A DNA stretch of 64,000 bases from Robertkochia marina (GTDB taxonomy: Bacteria > Bacteroidota > Bacteroidia > Flavobacteriales > Flavobacteriaceae). Of this stretch, positions 16,324-25,425 are shown in pieces (the stretch's first letter is position 1; every line of letters starts with the position of its first letter). The position numbers and the translations under genes are program-made. The stretch spans positions 868,001 to 932,000 of the forward strand of contig NZ_SSMC01000001.1 of the NCBI RefSeq assembly GCF_004799345.1, written 5' to 3'. The notes beneath the pieces are model-generated. The model was not told the origin of the DNA, searched no databases, and saw nothing but the letters and a program-made list of their open reading frames with translations.

Positions 16324-19300
16324 ATGCGAACTCTACCTATGCTGAGGGGCCTGGTTATGCTCCTGTGTATACTTACCTTTATGCCTTCTCAGGCACAAAA
16401 AAATAAAGTTGAATTTACAGAAGACCTTTATAGTTCTCTTGATTACCGTTTGGTGGGTCCTTTTCGTGGCGGGCGTTCTGCTGCCGTGACAGGGGTTCCG
16501 GGAAAGCCTAACCTGTATTATTTTGGAGCTGCCGGTGGCGGTATCTGGAAAACTGAAGACGGAGGCCGAAGCTGGGAGAATATCTCTGATGGGTTCTTCG
16601 GGGGCAGTATCGGTGCTATCACTGTAGCCCGTGGCGATCACAATGTGATCTATGCCGGCGGGGGAGAGAAAACCGTACGTGGAAATGTTTCTTCTGGATA
16701 TGGGATCTGGAAAAGTGTAGATGCCGGAAAAACATGGAGTAAGGCAGGTTTGGATAAAAGCCGCCACGTGCCTCGCATTGTTGTACATCCGGAAGATCAT
16801 AATACGGTATATGCGGCAGTATTGGGTAATATCTACAAACCTACCCAGGATAGAGGGGTATATAAAAGTACTGATGGCGGAAAAACCTGGAAAAAGACTC
16901 TGTTTGCTAACGATATGGCCGGAGCGGTTGATCTGATCATGGATCCGAACAACCCGAGAATTTTATACGCCTCTACCTGGAGAGTACAACGAACTCCGTA
17001 CAGTCTGAGCAGTGGTGGGGAAGGTTCTTCACTATGGAAAAGTACCGATTCTGGAGAAACCTGGAAAGAGATATCAACTAACGAAGGTTTTGCTGAAGGT
17101 ACCCTTGGTATTATCGGGGTTACCGTATCTCCGGTAAACTCAAACCGGGTTTGGGCCATCGTAGAGAATAAAGAGAACGGAGGGGTGTACAGGTCTGAAG
17201 ATGGCGGAGAAACCTGGGATCACATTAATGATAGTCGCAGCCTGCGTCAGCGTGCATGGTATTATTCAAGGATCTATGCAGATACCCAGGATGAAGATGT
17301 GGTATATGTGATGAATGTTTCTTACCACAAATCAAAAGACGGCGGTAAGACCTTTAGCGGCAGTAATGCTCCTCACGGAGATCATCACGATCTGTGGATA
17401 GCACCGGAAGACCCACAACGAATGATCATCGGTGACGATGGTGGAGCACAGGTTTCCTATGATGGGGGAGATACCTGGAGTACTTATCATAACCAACCTA
17501 CTTCACAATTTTACAGGGTTACTACAGACAACCATTTTCCATACAGAATTTATGCAGCCCAACAGGATAACTCTACCATTCGAATCGCACATCGCACCGA
17601 AGATGGCAGCATTAGCGAAGACGATTGGGAGTCTACCGCCGGGGGTGAATCTGCCCATATTGCTGTAGACCCTGAGAACGACGACGTTGTTTATGGGGGT
17701 AGCTACGGAGGGTTTCTTACCCGTGTAAACCATGAAACGGGTTCTACCCGGGCAGTTAACGTATGGCCTGACAACCCTATGGGTTACGGTGCTGAGGGAA
17801 TGAAGTACCGTTTTCAATGGAACTTCCCCATCTTGTTCAGTAAGCATAATCCGGACCGTCTGTATACCTTTTCAAACCATGTACATGTTACCGAGAATGA
17901 AGGTCAAAGCTGGGAGGTGATCAGTCCTGATCTTACCCGTAATGATCCTGAGAAATTAAAATCTTCCGGAGGTCCTATCACCCAGGATAATACCGGTGTT
18001 GAGTACTACTGTACCATTTTTGCAGCTAATGAGAGTCCGCTTAAAGAAGGTCTTCTTTGGGTAGGAAGTGATGACGGACTGGTACATGTAAGCCGTGACG
18101 GAGGTCAAAACTGGGAAGATGTTACTCCAAAACAAGCGCCAAAATGGTTAATGATCAATAGTATTGAGCCTTCTCCTTTTGACGAGGCTGTCTGCTATGT
18201 GGCAGGTACACTTTATAAGGAAGGTGATTTTCAGCCATACTTATACAAGACTACAAATTATGGTAAAAGCTGGGAAACCATCACCGATGGAATCAACGGA
18301 GAACATTTTACCAGGGTACTGCGGGCAGATCCAAACCGTAAAGGATTGTTGTATGCCGGTACAGAAACCGGAATGTATATTTCGTTTAATGATGGTAAAA
18401 ACTGGACTCCTTTCCAGTTGAATCTTCCGGTGGTTCCAATTACCGATCTTGCTATTAAAGACAACAGCCTGATCGTGGCTACCCAGGGGCGAAGCCTTTG
18501 GATGATCGATGATCTTACGGTACTGCATCAATTGAATAAAGATCTTGAAGGTAAGGAGGCTGTACTTTACAAGCCACGTGACAGCTATCGACTTGGAGGT
18601 CGTGGCGGTCGCGAATCTAATTCGGCAGGTACGAATATGCCTAACGGGGTGATCACTCATTTTTACCTGAAGAGTTTCGATGCCAAAAAGGATTCTGTTT
18701 CTCTGACCTTCCTTGAAAAAGCAGGAGACACCATAAAAACCTATAGTACTTTCCATAAAGAGAACAAGCTGAAAGATCTGAAAGCCGGGGGTAACACCTT
18801 TGTTTGGGATACACGTTATGAAGGTGCTGAGAAATTAAAAGGGATGATCTTATGGTGGGCCAGCCTGGAAGGGGCAAAAGCTGTTCCCGGAGAATACCGT
18901 GTGGTTCTCAATGTTAACGGAAAAGAGCAGGAGCAGGCCCTCACGATTCTTCCTGATCCACGCTCAGAAGTGACGGTAGCTCAAATGCAGGAGCAATTTG
19001 AATTTGTGGAAGAGGTGAATGCTACCGTTGATGAGGCTCATCAAACCATTAAAAAGATCAGAAAGATCAATGAGCAGTTAGATACCTTTGTTAACCGTTA
19101 CGGTGATATGGAAGAGGTTTCAGACCTGGTTGAAAAGGCTAAAGGGATGAAGGAAAAATTAGGAGAGGTTGAGAAGGCACTTTATCAGACGCAGAACAGA
19201 AGTAACCAGGATCCGTTGAATTTCCCGATCAGGCTTACTAATAAGCTGGCGCACCTGAACAGCCTGGTAACTATAGATGATTTTCCTCCAACAGCCCAGG

Positions 19301-19437
19301 ATATCGCCGTGAAGGATGAGTTGTCTGTAAAGATCCGCGAAGAATTAAAGAAATTCAATGCGGTAGTTGATGAGGAAATAGATAACTTTAATCAGGAATT
19401 CAATAATAAGAACCTGGAGTATCTGAATATCAAATAG
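16324..19437 (+). CDS. Large exported BNR/Asp-box (VPS10/sortilin-like) beta-propeller protein
   Basis: A 1037-residue protein with a signal peptide (ending MPSQAQ). The first ~700 residues hold at least ten Asp-box motifs (S/T-x-D-x-G-x-T-W type), such as KTEDGGRSWENI, KSTDGGKTWKKT, RSEDGGETWDHI and VSRDGGQNWEDV, which build sortilin/VPS10-type beta-propellers. Residues about 700-890 look beta-sandwich-like, and the C-terminal ~140 residues are helical and charged. Homologues are often labelled glycosyl hydrolase, but I see no catalytic motif that supports it. hemJ begins 3 bp after its stop. Role unknown; probably periplasmic or secreted. Confidence 0.85.
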   Translation: MRTLPMLRGLVMLLCILTFMPSQAQKNKVEFTEDLYSSLDYRLVGPFRGGRSAAVTGVPGKPNLYYFGAAGGGIWKTEDGGRSWENISDGFFGGSIGAITVARGDHNVIYAGGGEKTVRGNVSSGYGIWKSVDAGKTWSKAGLDKSRHVPRIVVHPEDHNTVYAAVLGNIYKPTQDRGVYKSTDGGKTWKKTLFANDMAGAVDLIMDPNNPRILYASTWRVQRTPYSLSSGGEGSSLWKSTDSGETWKEISTNEGFAEGTLGIIGVTVSPVNSNRVWAIVENKENGGVYRSEDGGETWDHINDSRSLRQRAWYYSRIYADTQDEDVVYVMNVSYHKSKDGGKTFSGSNAPHGDHHDLWIAPEDPQRMIIGDDGGAQVSYDGGDTWSTYHNQPTSQFYRVTTDNHFPYRIYAAQQDNSTIRIAHRTEDGSISEDDWESTAGGESAHIAVDPENDDVVYGGSYGGFLTRVNHETGSTRAVNVWPDNPMGYGAEGMKYRFQWNFPILFSKHNPDRLYTFSNHVHVTENEGQSWEVISPDLTRNDPEKLKSSGGPITQDNTGVEYYCTIFAANESPLKEGLLWVGSDDGLVHVSRDGGQNWEDVTPKQAPKWLMINSIEPSPFDEAVCYVAGTLYKEGDFQPYLYKTTNYGKSWETITDGINGEHFTRVLRADPNRKGLLYAGTETGMYISFNDGKNWTPFQLNLPVVPITDLAIKDNSLIVATQGRSLWMIDDLTVLHQLNKDLEGKEAVLYKPRDSYRLGGRGGRESNSAGTNMPNGVITHFYLKSFDAKKDSVSLTFLEKAGDTIKTYSTFHKENKLKDLKAGGNTFVWDTRYEGAEKLKGMILWWASLEGAKAVPGEYRVVLNVNGKEQEQALTILPDPRSEVTVAQMQEQFEFVEEVNATVDEAHQTIKKIRKINEQLDTFVNRYGDMEEVSDLVEKAKGMKEKLGEVEKALYQTQNRSNQDPLNFPIRLTNKLAHLNSLVTIDDFPPTAQDIAVKDELSVKIREELKKFNAVVDEEIDNFNQEFNNKNLEYLNIK

Positions 19438-19440
19438 ATA

Positions 19441-19992
19441 ATGGCCGAATACTATAATTATATAAAAGCCCTGCACCTCATTTTTGTGACCACTTGGTTT
19501 GCAGGGCTTTTTTATATCCCAAGGTTATTTGTTTATCAGATCGAAGCTTCTAAGAAACCCTCTCCTGACAGGGAGATCCTTGGAAAACAACTGGCGTTGA
19601 TGGCCAAACGTTTATGGTATATCATTACCTGGCCGTCTGCTGTATTAGCCTCGATATTTGCCTTATGGCTATTGATCATCATTCCCGGATGGATCACCCA
19701 GAGCTGGATGCTGGTTAAACTTGGTTTCGTAGTACTGCTGTACGTATACCATATGAAGACGCATCAAATGTTTAAAGAGCTTCAAAGCGGGCATGTACGA
19801 TATTCTTCTGCCTTTATGCGCATCTGGAATGAGGGGGCAACCATTATTCTTTTTGCAGTGGTTTTTCTGGTGATCCTTAAAAGTACCATTAACTGGGTTT
19901 TCGGGGTGGTAGGAATTATTGGTTTAGGCGTTCTGCTGATGCTTGGTATCAAGCTCTATAAGAATATTCGTAAACGCAATCCGGAAGCCTGA
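19441..19992 (+). CDS. hemJ: Protoporphyrinogen oxidase HemJ
   Basis: A 183-residue inner-membrane protein with about five hydrophobic segments, matching the HemJ (UPF0093/CopD-like) family that oxidises protoporphyrinogen IX to protoporphyrin IX. Diagnostic stretches are ALHLIFVTTWFAGLFYIPRL with its conserved His, RLWYIITWPSAVLA, VKLGFVVLLYVYHMKTH and WNEGATIILFAVVFLVILK. It supplies the step between HemF and HemH, and no hemG or hemY is seen nearby. It starts 3 bp after the BNR protein gene, so it is probably co-transcribed with that unrelated gene. Confidence 0.93.
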   Translation: MAEYYNYIKALHLIFVTTWFAGLFYIPRLFVYQIEASKKPSPDREILGKQLALMAKRLWYIITWPSAVLASIFALWLLIIIPGWITQSWMLVKLGFVVLLYVYHMKTHQMFKELQSGHVRYSSAFMRIWNEGATIILFAVVFLVILKSTINWVFGVVGIIGLGVLLMLGIKLYKNIRKRNPEA

Positions 19993-20029
19993 TTGGCGCA
20001 ATTGTTGATGAAATACCCGAAAACTGATA

Positions 20030-21502
20030 TTGGTGTATAACAAGCTTTCTCTGAGATTTCGCATTTTCCTGACCATGATCCTGTTGGTGATCATTGCATC
20101 TATATTTTTTGCGGGACTCACTATTTATCAATACCGGGAACAAAATGTAGATTATCATAAAGATCGTCTTGAAAGAAAGGAAGAGCAGGTACAGGCACAT
20201 ATTAACTATGTGTTAGAAGAAACCACCTATGAGGTGAAGACCGAGAACTTAAAATTCATCTTTAAGGATGATATTTATGACATAGCCGATATACAAAACC
20301 TTAACTTCAATATCTTCGATCTTCAGGGCAATCTGATCAAGAGCTCCAGGCCACCTGTTTATGAAGATGATTCCATTTTTGTAAAACTCTCTCCGGTCGT
20401 TTTGAAGAATCTTCGTGAAAGCTCCGGTTCCCATCCTACACTGGGAAAACGATATGTGGAGAAAAAGTCGGCAGCCGGCGGGCGCTATCAGTCCTCTTAC
20501 AGTTATATCCTCGATAAGCGGTTCAAACCTATAGGGATCTTAAACATTCCGTATTTTGAAGACAACAGCTTTAGTAATTACGAGCTGAAAGAATTCCTTA
20601 TGCGACAGGGGGGCGGTATCCTGATCATTCTTGCCCTTGCAGTATTTCTGGCCTACCTGATATCAAGTTATATTACCAGGTCGCTTAAAACCATTATTAA
20701 GAAACTTGATGAGACACGGCTGAGTAAGAAAAATGAAAAGATATACCTGGAAGATCCCAGTGAAGAGATCGGTGCCCTGGTTGATGCCTATAACAGCATG
20801 ATCGACGAACTCGACGAGAGTGCAGCCCTCCTGGCTAAAAGTGAGCGGGAACAGGCCTGGAGAGAAATGGCCAGGCAGGTAGCCCATGAGATCAAAAATC
20901 CGTTGACCCCCATGCGGCTCAGTTTGCAAAGTTTTCAGATGAGGTTCGATCCTAAAGCCCCCGATGCCCGGGAAAAACTTCAGCAATTTGCAGATACCCT
21001 GATACAACAAATAGACACGCTCAGCAATATTGCTTCGGCATTCAGCAATTTTGCGGATATGCCGGCCCAACAGAACGAAACTCTTAATGTAGTTAAGGTG
21101 GTACGGCTTGCCCTGGATATTTTTCACGAAGACTACATTACCTTTGTAAGCGATGAAGAAGAGATCATTGCAAAACTGGACAGGACCCAATTGATCAGGA
21201 TCGTGACCAATCTTTTGAAAAATGCCATTCAGGCCATCCCTGAAGACCGTGATCCTAAGGTCGTGGTGAGCGTATTTTCACAGGAAAACAAGGTGAAGAT
21301 CTCTGTGGCAGATAACGGGATGGGTATTGAAGAAGATATGAAAGAATTGATCTTCGAACCCAAATTTACCACCAAGACCAGTGGCATGGGGCTTGGCCTG
21401 GGAATGGTTAAAAATATTGTGGAAACCTATCAAGGAAGTATTACCTTTACGTCTGTACCACAGAAGGGATCCGTTTTTACGGTGAGCTTTCCCAAAGTCT
21501 GA
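20030..21502 (+). CDS. Sensor histidine kinase with extracytoplasmic sensor and HAMP
   Basis: A 490-residue membrane kinase. A first transmembrane segment (about 9-29) and a second (about 195-217) flank a ~160-residue periplasmic sensor of unknown ligand. HAMP follows (about 218-270). The H-box is QVAHEIKNPLTPMRLSLQ, the N-box LLKNAIQAI, and G-boxes VADNGMGI and GMGLGLGMVKNIV; the arrangement is NtrY-like. No in-frame ATG lies near the start: an in-frame TGA sits at 20009, so translation must begin at TTG 20030 or GTG 20033. No response regulator is adjacent. It follows hemJ by 37 bp. Confidence 0.9.
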   Translation: MVYNKLSLRFRIFLTMILLVIIASIFFAGLTIYQYREQNVDYHKDRLERKEEQVQAHINYVLEETTYEVKTENLKFIFKDDIYDIADIQNLNFNIFDLQGNLIKSSRPPVYEDDSIFVKLSPVVLKNLRESSGSHPTLGKRYVEKKSAAGGRYQSSYSYILDKRFKPIGILNIPYFEDNSFSNYELKEFLMRQGGGILIILALAVFLAYLISSYITRSLKTIIKKLDETRLSKKNEKIYLEDPSEEIGALVDAYNSMIDELDESAALLAKSEREQAWREMARQVAHEIKNPLTPMRLSLQSFQMRFDPKAPDAREKLQQFADTLIQQIDTLSNIASAFSNFADMPAQQNETLNVVKVVRLALDIFHEDYITFVSDEEEIIAKLDRTQLIRIVTNLLKNAIQAIPEDRDPKVVVSVFSQENKVKISVADNGMGIEEDMKELIFEPKFTTKTSGMGLGLGMVKNIVETYQGSITFTSVPQKGSVFTVSFPKV

Positions 21503-21560
21503 GCCGGACACCACTTCATTACGTTCATAGTAAAAGTATCAATCTGATAAAAATTACGAT

Positions 21561-22337
21561 ATGGAATTCAATAATATTCTTACTGAAAAAGAAGAACACA
21601 TTGCAGTTATTACTATCAACAGGCCGTCTAAACTGAACGCTTTGAACCGTGAGACCATTAGTGAGCTACACACGGCCTTCAAAGAGTTTGATCAGGATAC
21701 TGATATCAGGGCAATTATTATTACCGGATCGGGTTCTAAGGCATTTGTTGCAGGGGCCGATATTTCTGAATTTGCTCATTTTTCCAAAGAAGAAGGGGCG
21801 CTTCTTGCCGCAAAGGGTCAGGAGGTTCTGTTTGATTTTATCGAGCAGTTATCAACCCCGGTCATTGCTGCGATAAATGGCTTTGCCCTTGGTGGGGGGC
21901 TTGAGCTCGCTATGGCTTGTCACTTCAGAATAGCTACTGATAATGCTAGGATGGGACTTCCTGAAGTAACCTTAGGGGTCATTCCCGGTTATGGAGGTAC
22001 CCAGCGTTTACCCCAGCTCGTTGGAAAGGGAAGGGCAATGGAAATGATCATGACAGGTGATATGATCGGTATAGAACAGGCGCATCTTTGGGGCCTGGTA
22101 AATCATATGGTAGCCCAGGAAGAGCTATTGCCGCTTTGCAAGAAGATCGCCGGCAGGATCGCTAAAAACTCGCCTAAGGCTATTGCTACGGCTATAGGCG
22201 TGGTCAATGCCGGATTTAACCGGGAAGGTTACAAGGCAGAGATCGATGGATTTGGAGCCAGTTTTGGCACCGCAGATTTCAAGGAAGGTACAACCGCCTT
22301 TCTGGAAAAGCGCAAACCTGAATTTAAAGGAGAATAA
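21561..22337 (+). CDS. Enoyl-CoA hydratase/isomerase (crotonase) family protein
   Basis: A 258-residue cytosolic protein that probably adds water across a 2-enoyl-CoA double bond. The oxyanion-hole segments FVAGADISEF and FALGGGLELAMACH are present. Both catalytic glutamates of true hydratases appear to be in place: the Glu in GGGLELAMACH and the Glu in MGLPEVTLGVIPGYGGTQRL. It stands alone without other beta-oxidation genes, so the exact acyl-CoA is unknown. DUF4269 follows after 4 bp. Confidence 0.92.
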   Translation: MEFNNILTEKEEHIAVITINRPSKLNALNRETISELHTAFKEFDQDTDIRAIIITGSGSKAFVAGADISEFAHFSKEEGALLAAKGQEVLFDFIEQLSTPVIAAINGFALGGGLELAMACHFRIATDNARMGLPEVTLGVIPGYGGTQRLPQLVGKGRAMEMIMTGDMIGIEQAHLWGLVNHMVAQEELLPLCKKIAGRIAKNSPKAIATAIGVVNAGFNREGYKAEIDGFGASFGTADFKEGTTAFLEKRKPEFKGE

Positions 22338-22341
22338 TCAA

Positions 22342-22881
22342 ATGAATATGGTTGACCCCGGCTATCTGCTCAATGGCAGTCTGAGTCAGCAAAAAGTATA
22401 CAAGGCGCTTCGGGAGCTGCGGGTTTTCGAGCGCCTTCGTCATTTTGATCCGGTGCTTGCAGGAACCTTTCCCCTGGACCTTGCAGGGCCTGAAAGTGAT
22501 CTTGATATTCTATGCGAGGTTGACGATCACGATCATTTTAAGAAAGCAGTTACAGCCTTTTTTGATCAGGAAAAGAGTTTTAATATCAAAGAAAAATTGA
22601 TCAAAGGGAAGGCTGTGATTATTGCCAGGTTTCAATATATAGACTTGCCTTTTGAAATTTTCGGGCAGGATGTTCCGGTAATTCATCAGGATGCTTACAG
22701 ACATCTGTTAGTTGAAAAACACCTTCTTCAGCATCAACTAAAGGGAAGTGAACCAACACTAAAAGCTTTGAAACAAAAAGGGAAGTCTACAGAAGAAGCC
22801 TTTGCGTTTCTGTTAAAAATGGAAGGAGATCCCTATGAAGGTCTGATCGCCCTGGGAAAAGAGCTTGGTTTGTATTCTTAA
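22342..22881 (+). CDS. DUF4269 nucleotidyltransferase-like protein
   Basis: A 179-residue protein. The open frame reaches back into the crotonase gene, but the ATG at 22342 (or 22348) is just after that gene's stop and gives the family's start (LLNGSLSQQKVYKALRELRV). The GTFPLDLAGPESDLDILCEV stretch resembles the GSxxxxxDxD motif of the nucleotidyltransferase fold, but the usual Gly-Ser is altered, so activity is uncertain. Function is unknown. Its stop codon shares a TTAA with the stop of the converging HD gene. Confidence 0.8.
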   Translation: MNMVDPGYLLNGSLSQQKVYKALRELRVFERLRHFDPVLAGTFPLDLAGPESDLDILCEVDDHDHFKKAVTAFFDQEKSFNIKEKLIKGKAVIIARFQYIDLPFEIFGQDVPVIHQDAYRHLLVEKHLLQHQLKGSEPTLKALKQKGKSTEEAFAFLLKMEGDPYEGLIALGKELGLYS

Positions 22882-23534
22882 CGTTTTCCTTCCCATTCAG
22901 CATAGAATTGTTCAAGGAAATCTTCCATGAATCTATGGCGCTCTTCAGCTAACTTCACTCCTGTTTTAGTGTTCATGCGGTCTTTGAGCAGGAGCAGTTT
23001 TTCGTAAAAGTGATTAATTGTGGGAGCCTTGTGGTTTTTATATTCTTCCTTGCTCATATTGAGCCTGGGCGGAATGTCAGGGTCGTATAAAGGTCTGTTC
23101 TTAAAGCCGCCGTAGTTGAACGTCCTGGCAATACCAATAGCTCCCAGGGCATCGAGCCTGTCGGCATCCTGTATGATGTCTAACTCAACAGACCTGAACT
23201 TTTGCGCGAAGTTACCTCCTTTAAAAGAGATGTTTTCTATGATCTTTACCACATGCTGAATAACCTCCTCTTCAACGCCAAGCTCGTGAAGAAAACCGGA
23301 AGCCATTTCCGGACCTACGGTTTCATCTCCTTCGTGGAACTTAGAGTCGGCTATGTCGTGTAAAAGAGCACCGAGTCCCACAATAAGAGGATTAGCCTTT
23401 TTTTCGTCTTTGGCGATAAAAAGGGCACTTTTAAAAACTCTTTGGGTATGAAACCAATCGTGTCCGCCCTCGGCATTCGTCAGCGCTTCTTTAACAAAGG
23501 CTATGGTCTTCTCTATGATCTCGCTATTACTCAT
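22878..23534 (-). CDS. HD-domain phosphohydrolase (YedJ-like)
   Basis: A 218-residue soluble protein with the metal-binding HD pattern: HDWFHTQRVF (first His), GALLHDIADSKF (HD) and QDADRLDALGAIGIARTF (final Asp). These enzymes hydrolyse phosphate esters of nucleotides or related compounds; the substrate here is unknown. The start overlaps the end of the acyltransferase gene by 8 bp, so it is the last gene of a three-gene minus-strand operon (phosphatase, acyltransferase, HD). Its TAA stop overlaps the TAA of DUF4269. Confidence 0.9.
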   Translation of the reverse strand: MSNSEIIEKTIAFVKEALTNAEGGHDWFHTQRVFKSALFIAKDEKKANPLIVGLGALLHDIADSKFHEGDETVGPEMASGFLHELGVEEEVIQHVVKIIENISFKGGNFAQKFRSVELDIIQDADRLDALGAIGIARTFNYGGFKNRPLYDPDIPPRLNMSKEEYKNHKAPTINHFYEKLLLLKDRMNTKTGVKLAEERHRFMEDFLEQFYAEWEGKR

Positions 23535-24267
23535 TATTGCCTATACGTGAAATTATAGTTTCTTCTATCTGATCTATCAGGGTTTCGGTATCTGTACTGC
23601 TCACCTCTACCGAGGGGTGAACATCAAAGGTAATGTGGTTGCCGACACCCATGGGAAAGGCTCCGTAACGCACAGTTTTCCATGAATTATTGATGCTGAT
23701 CGGAATGATGCGGGCTTCCGGCATATCCTCGATCAGGGTCTTCAAACCGGAACGTTTAAACTTTTTCATCCTGCCCTCGCTACTTCGGGTTCCTTCAGGA
23801 AAAATAACCACCGATCGCCTGTGCTGGTTAGCGTAGGCTGCGATCTTTTTGATCTCCCTTAACGCCTGATCACTATTTCTGCGGTTGATGAGTACAGAAC
23901 CTCCGTGACGAAGATTATAGGAAACACTGGGAATGCCTTTGCCCAGTTCTTTCTTGCTGATAAACTTCGGGTGATATTTGCGCATATGCCAAATAATAGG
24001 CGGGATGTCGTACATGCTTTGGTGGTTGGCAACAATAATGGTTGGTTTATCCGCCGGAGTTTCTTGTGTGTTTCTGAAGCTTACCCAATTACCCAGGATC
24101 AACAGGCAGCGGGTTAGCCCAAGGTTGAGGTAATCAACACTCTTTTTGTGTGCCTGGTATCCAAAAACATTCAGGCAAAACCATTGAATCGGATGGAATA
24201 TCACCAAAAGGAGCCCAAAAACAAAGTAGTAAATGACCGTTAATGGATAGGAGATGAGTTTCAACAT
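23527..24267 (-). CDS. 1-acyl-sn-glycerol-3-phosphate acyltransferase family protein
   Basis: A 246-residue membrane-associated acyltransferase of phospholipid synthesis. The acyl-transfer motif NHQSMYDIP (NHxxxxD) and the glycerophosphate-binding motif FPEGTRSSEG are both present, after N-terminal hydrophobic segments. The frame opens further up at 24318 inside the neighbouring gene, but the ATG at 24267 lies 4 bp after that gene's stop and gives a normal PlsC N-terminus. It overlaps the HD gene by 8 bp. A second plsC elsewhere cannot be excluded, so I give no symbol. Confidence 0.92.
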   Translation of the reverse strand: MLKLISYPLTVIYYFVFGLLLVIFHPIQWFCLNVFGYQAHKKSVDYLNLGLTRCLLILGNWVSFRNTQETPADKPTIIVANHQSMYDIPPIIWHMRKYHPKFISKKELGKGIPSVSYNLRHGGSVLINRRNSDQALREIKKIAAYANQHRRSVVIFPEGTRSSEGRMKKFKRSGLKTLIEDMPEARIIPISINNSWKTVRYGAFPMGVGNHITFDVHPSVEVSSTDTETLIDQIEETIISRIGNNE

Positions 24268-24271
24268 AACA

Positions 24272-24727
24272 TCATTTATCTGCGGGTTGAAAATAGGGCA
24301 ATTTGATGGCTTCAACAAGTTTCACTACCTCTTTCTCCAGGGCCGGAAGTACCAGGGCCGGGTCTTTGATATAATCGTCTTCAAAGCTCCAGTACTCAAT
24401 GCGCTCTGCCCATTCCGGATATTTTTCCTGCATGAGCACAAAGTGTTCCTTTCGGTCCATGGCAATGACCCTTGTGGCTTCTTTAAGGTCTCTAAGGCTT
24501 AATGAAAGGGGTAAACGAAGGTGCTCAGTAATGTCGATCCCTTTTTGTTCCATATAGGTCATGGTGTGTTTCGATAAAGGACCTTTGTTACCGCTCCATA
24601 ATTGAAGTCCTCTTGAAAAGGAAGTCACCCCATGATCGACATGGTTGGTTAGATGGTTAAACATGATTTCGGCAAACCGACTGCGGTAGTAATTGCCGGT
24701 ACAAATGAATAAAATGTTTTGTTGCAT
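24272..24727 (-). CDS. Low-molecular-weight protein tyrosine phosphatase-like protein
   Basis: A 151-residue cytosolic protein starting MQQNILFICTGNYYRSRFAE. The P-loop CTGNYYRS (Cys9 nucleophile, Arg15) fits the CX5R(S) signature of low-molecular-weight phosphatases and the related arsenate reductase fold. A DPA near residue 130 may supply the general-acid aspartate. Only one cysteine of the arsenate-reductase triad is evident, so phosphatase activity is favoured. It heads the operon with the acyltransferase (4-bp gap) and the HD gene. The bacilliredoxin terminator lies just upstream, so it has its own promoter. Confidence 0.85.
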   Translation of the reverse strand: MQQNILFICTGNYYRSRFAEIMFNHLTNHVDHGVTSFSRGLQLWSGNKGPLSKHTMTYMEQKGIDITEHLRLPLSLSLRDLKEATRVIAMDRKEHFVLMQEKYPEWAERIEYWSFEDDYIKDPALVLPALEKEVVKLVEAIKLPYFQPADK

Positions 24728-24750
24728 GTTGGTGGCAGGTCAAGGGGGAT

Positions 24751-24780
24751 AAAAAAGCCACGTAATGAACGTGGCTTTTT
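24751..24780 (-). terminator. Intrinsic terminator of the bacilliredoxin gene
   Basis: GCCACGT and ACGTGGC arms with loop AATGA, flanked by A-run and T-run so that the hairpin extends with A-T pairs. It lies 24 bp after the end of the bacilliredoxin gene on the minus strand. Confidence 0.9.
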
Positions 24781-24803
24781 GTAATGATTTATTTCAGAGC
24801 TGA

Positions 24804-25214
24804 TTAGCAAAAGTCGTTGTAAGCTTCCATCAGGTTGTCTGCGATCATTTCTGCAGGTCTTCCTTCAATATGATGACGCTCAAGCATGTGAACCAGCTCG
24901 CCGTCTTTGAAAAGAGCCATGCTCGGAGATGATGGAGGGAAAGGAAGCATGTAACTTCTTGCCTTATCAGTGGCTTCACGATCAAAGCCGGCAAAAACGG
25001 TGAAAAGATTATCAGGAGTTTTAGTGTTTTGAAGGCTCATTTTAGCTCCCGGTCTCGCATTTGCCGCTGCGCATCCGCAAACTGAATTTACCACGATCAG
25101 TGTAGTTCCTTCTTTTGCGATAGCCTTATCAACATCTTCTACAGTTAATAATTCTGTAAACCCAACCGATGTCAGGTCTTCCTTCATGGGTTGTACTAAT
25201 TCTGCTGGATACAT
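24804..25214 (-). CDS. Bacilliredoxin (BrxA/BrxB, YphP/YqiW family)
   Basis: A 136-residue thioredoxin-fold protein that reduces protein-bacillithiol mixed disulfides in species that make bacillithiol; Bacteroidota do encode this family. The hallmark CGC motif is at Cys46-Gly-Cys48 (VVNSVCGCAAANARP). The frame is open up to 25400 but the ATG at 25214 gives the usual MYPAELVQPMKEDL N-terminus, and the -7 element at 25279 rules out the longer form. It is a single-gene transcript with its own promoter and terminator. Upstream bacillithiol biosynthesis genes are not in this window. Confidence 0.93.
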   Translation of the reverse strand: MYPAELVQPMKEDLTSVGFTELLTVEDVDKAIAKEGTTLIVVNSVCGCAAANARPGAKMSLQNTKTPDNLFTVFAGFDREATDKARSYMLPFPPSSPSMALFKDGELVHMLERHHIEGRPAEMIADNLMEAYNDFC

Positions 25215-25278
25215 ATATTTCCTTTGTTTAGTTTGATCTGAGACGGACTCAGTAAATTTTATCTCAAATAAGATGTCG

Positions 25279-25286
25279 CAAATATA
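25279..25286 (-). promoter_or_regulatory. Promoter -7 element for bacilliredoxin gene
   Basis: Reads TATATTTG on the minus strand, an exact -7 consensus match about 65 bp before the ATG at 25214. Confidence 0.5.
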
Positions 25287-25425
25287 TGGAAAAACATACA
25301 CCTGCAGGGTCATTTTTTCTTTTCCCGGATTGGTTTTCAGGTCATAGGGAGCAGGCTTGCTTCGGCTCTTACATCTAATACCGCAAACTGCACACAGCAA
25401 ACTGTAAACTACTTTTCAGAAACAC

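Noticed and set aside
25215-25400. N-terminal extension of the bacilliredoxin
   Set aside because: It covers the promoter element and has no similarity to the family; it is leader and upstream DNA.
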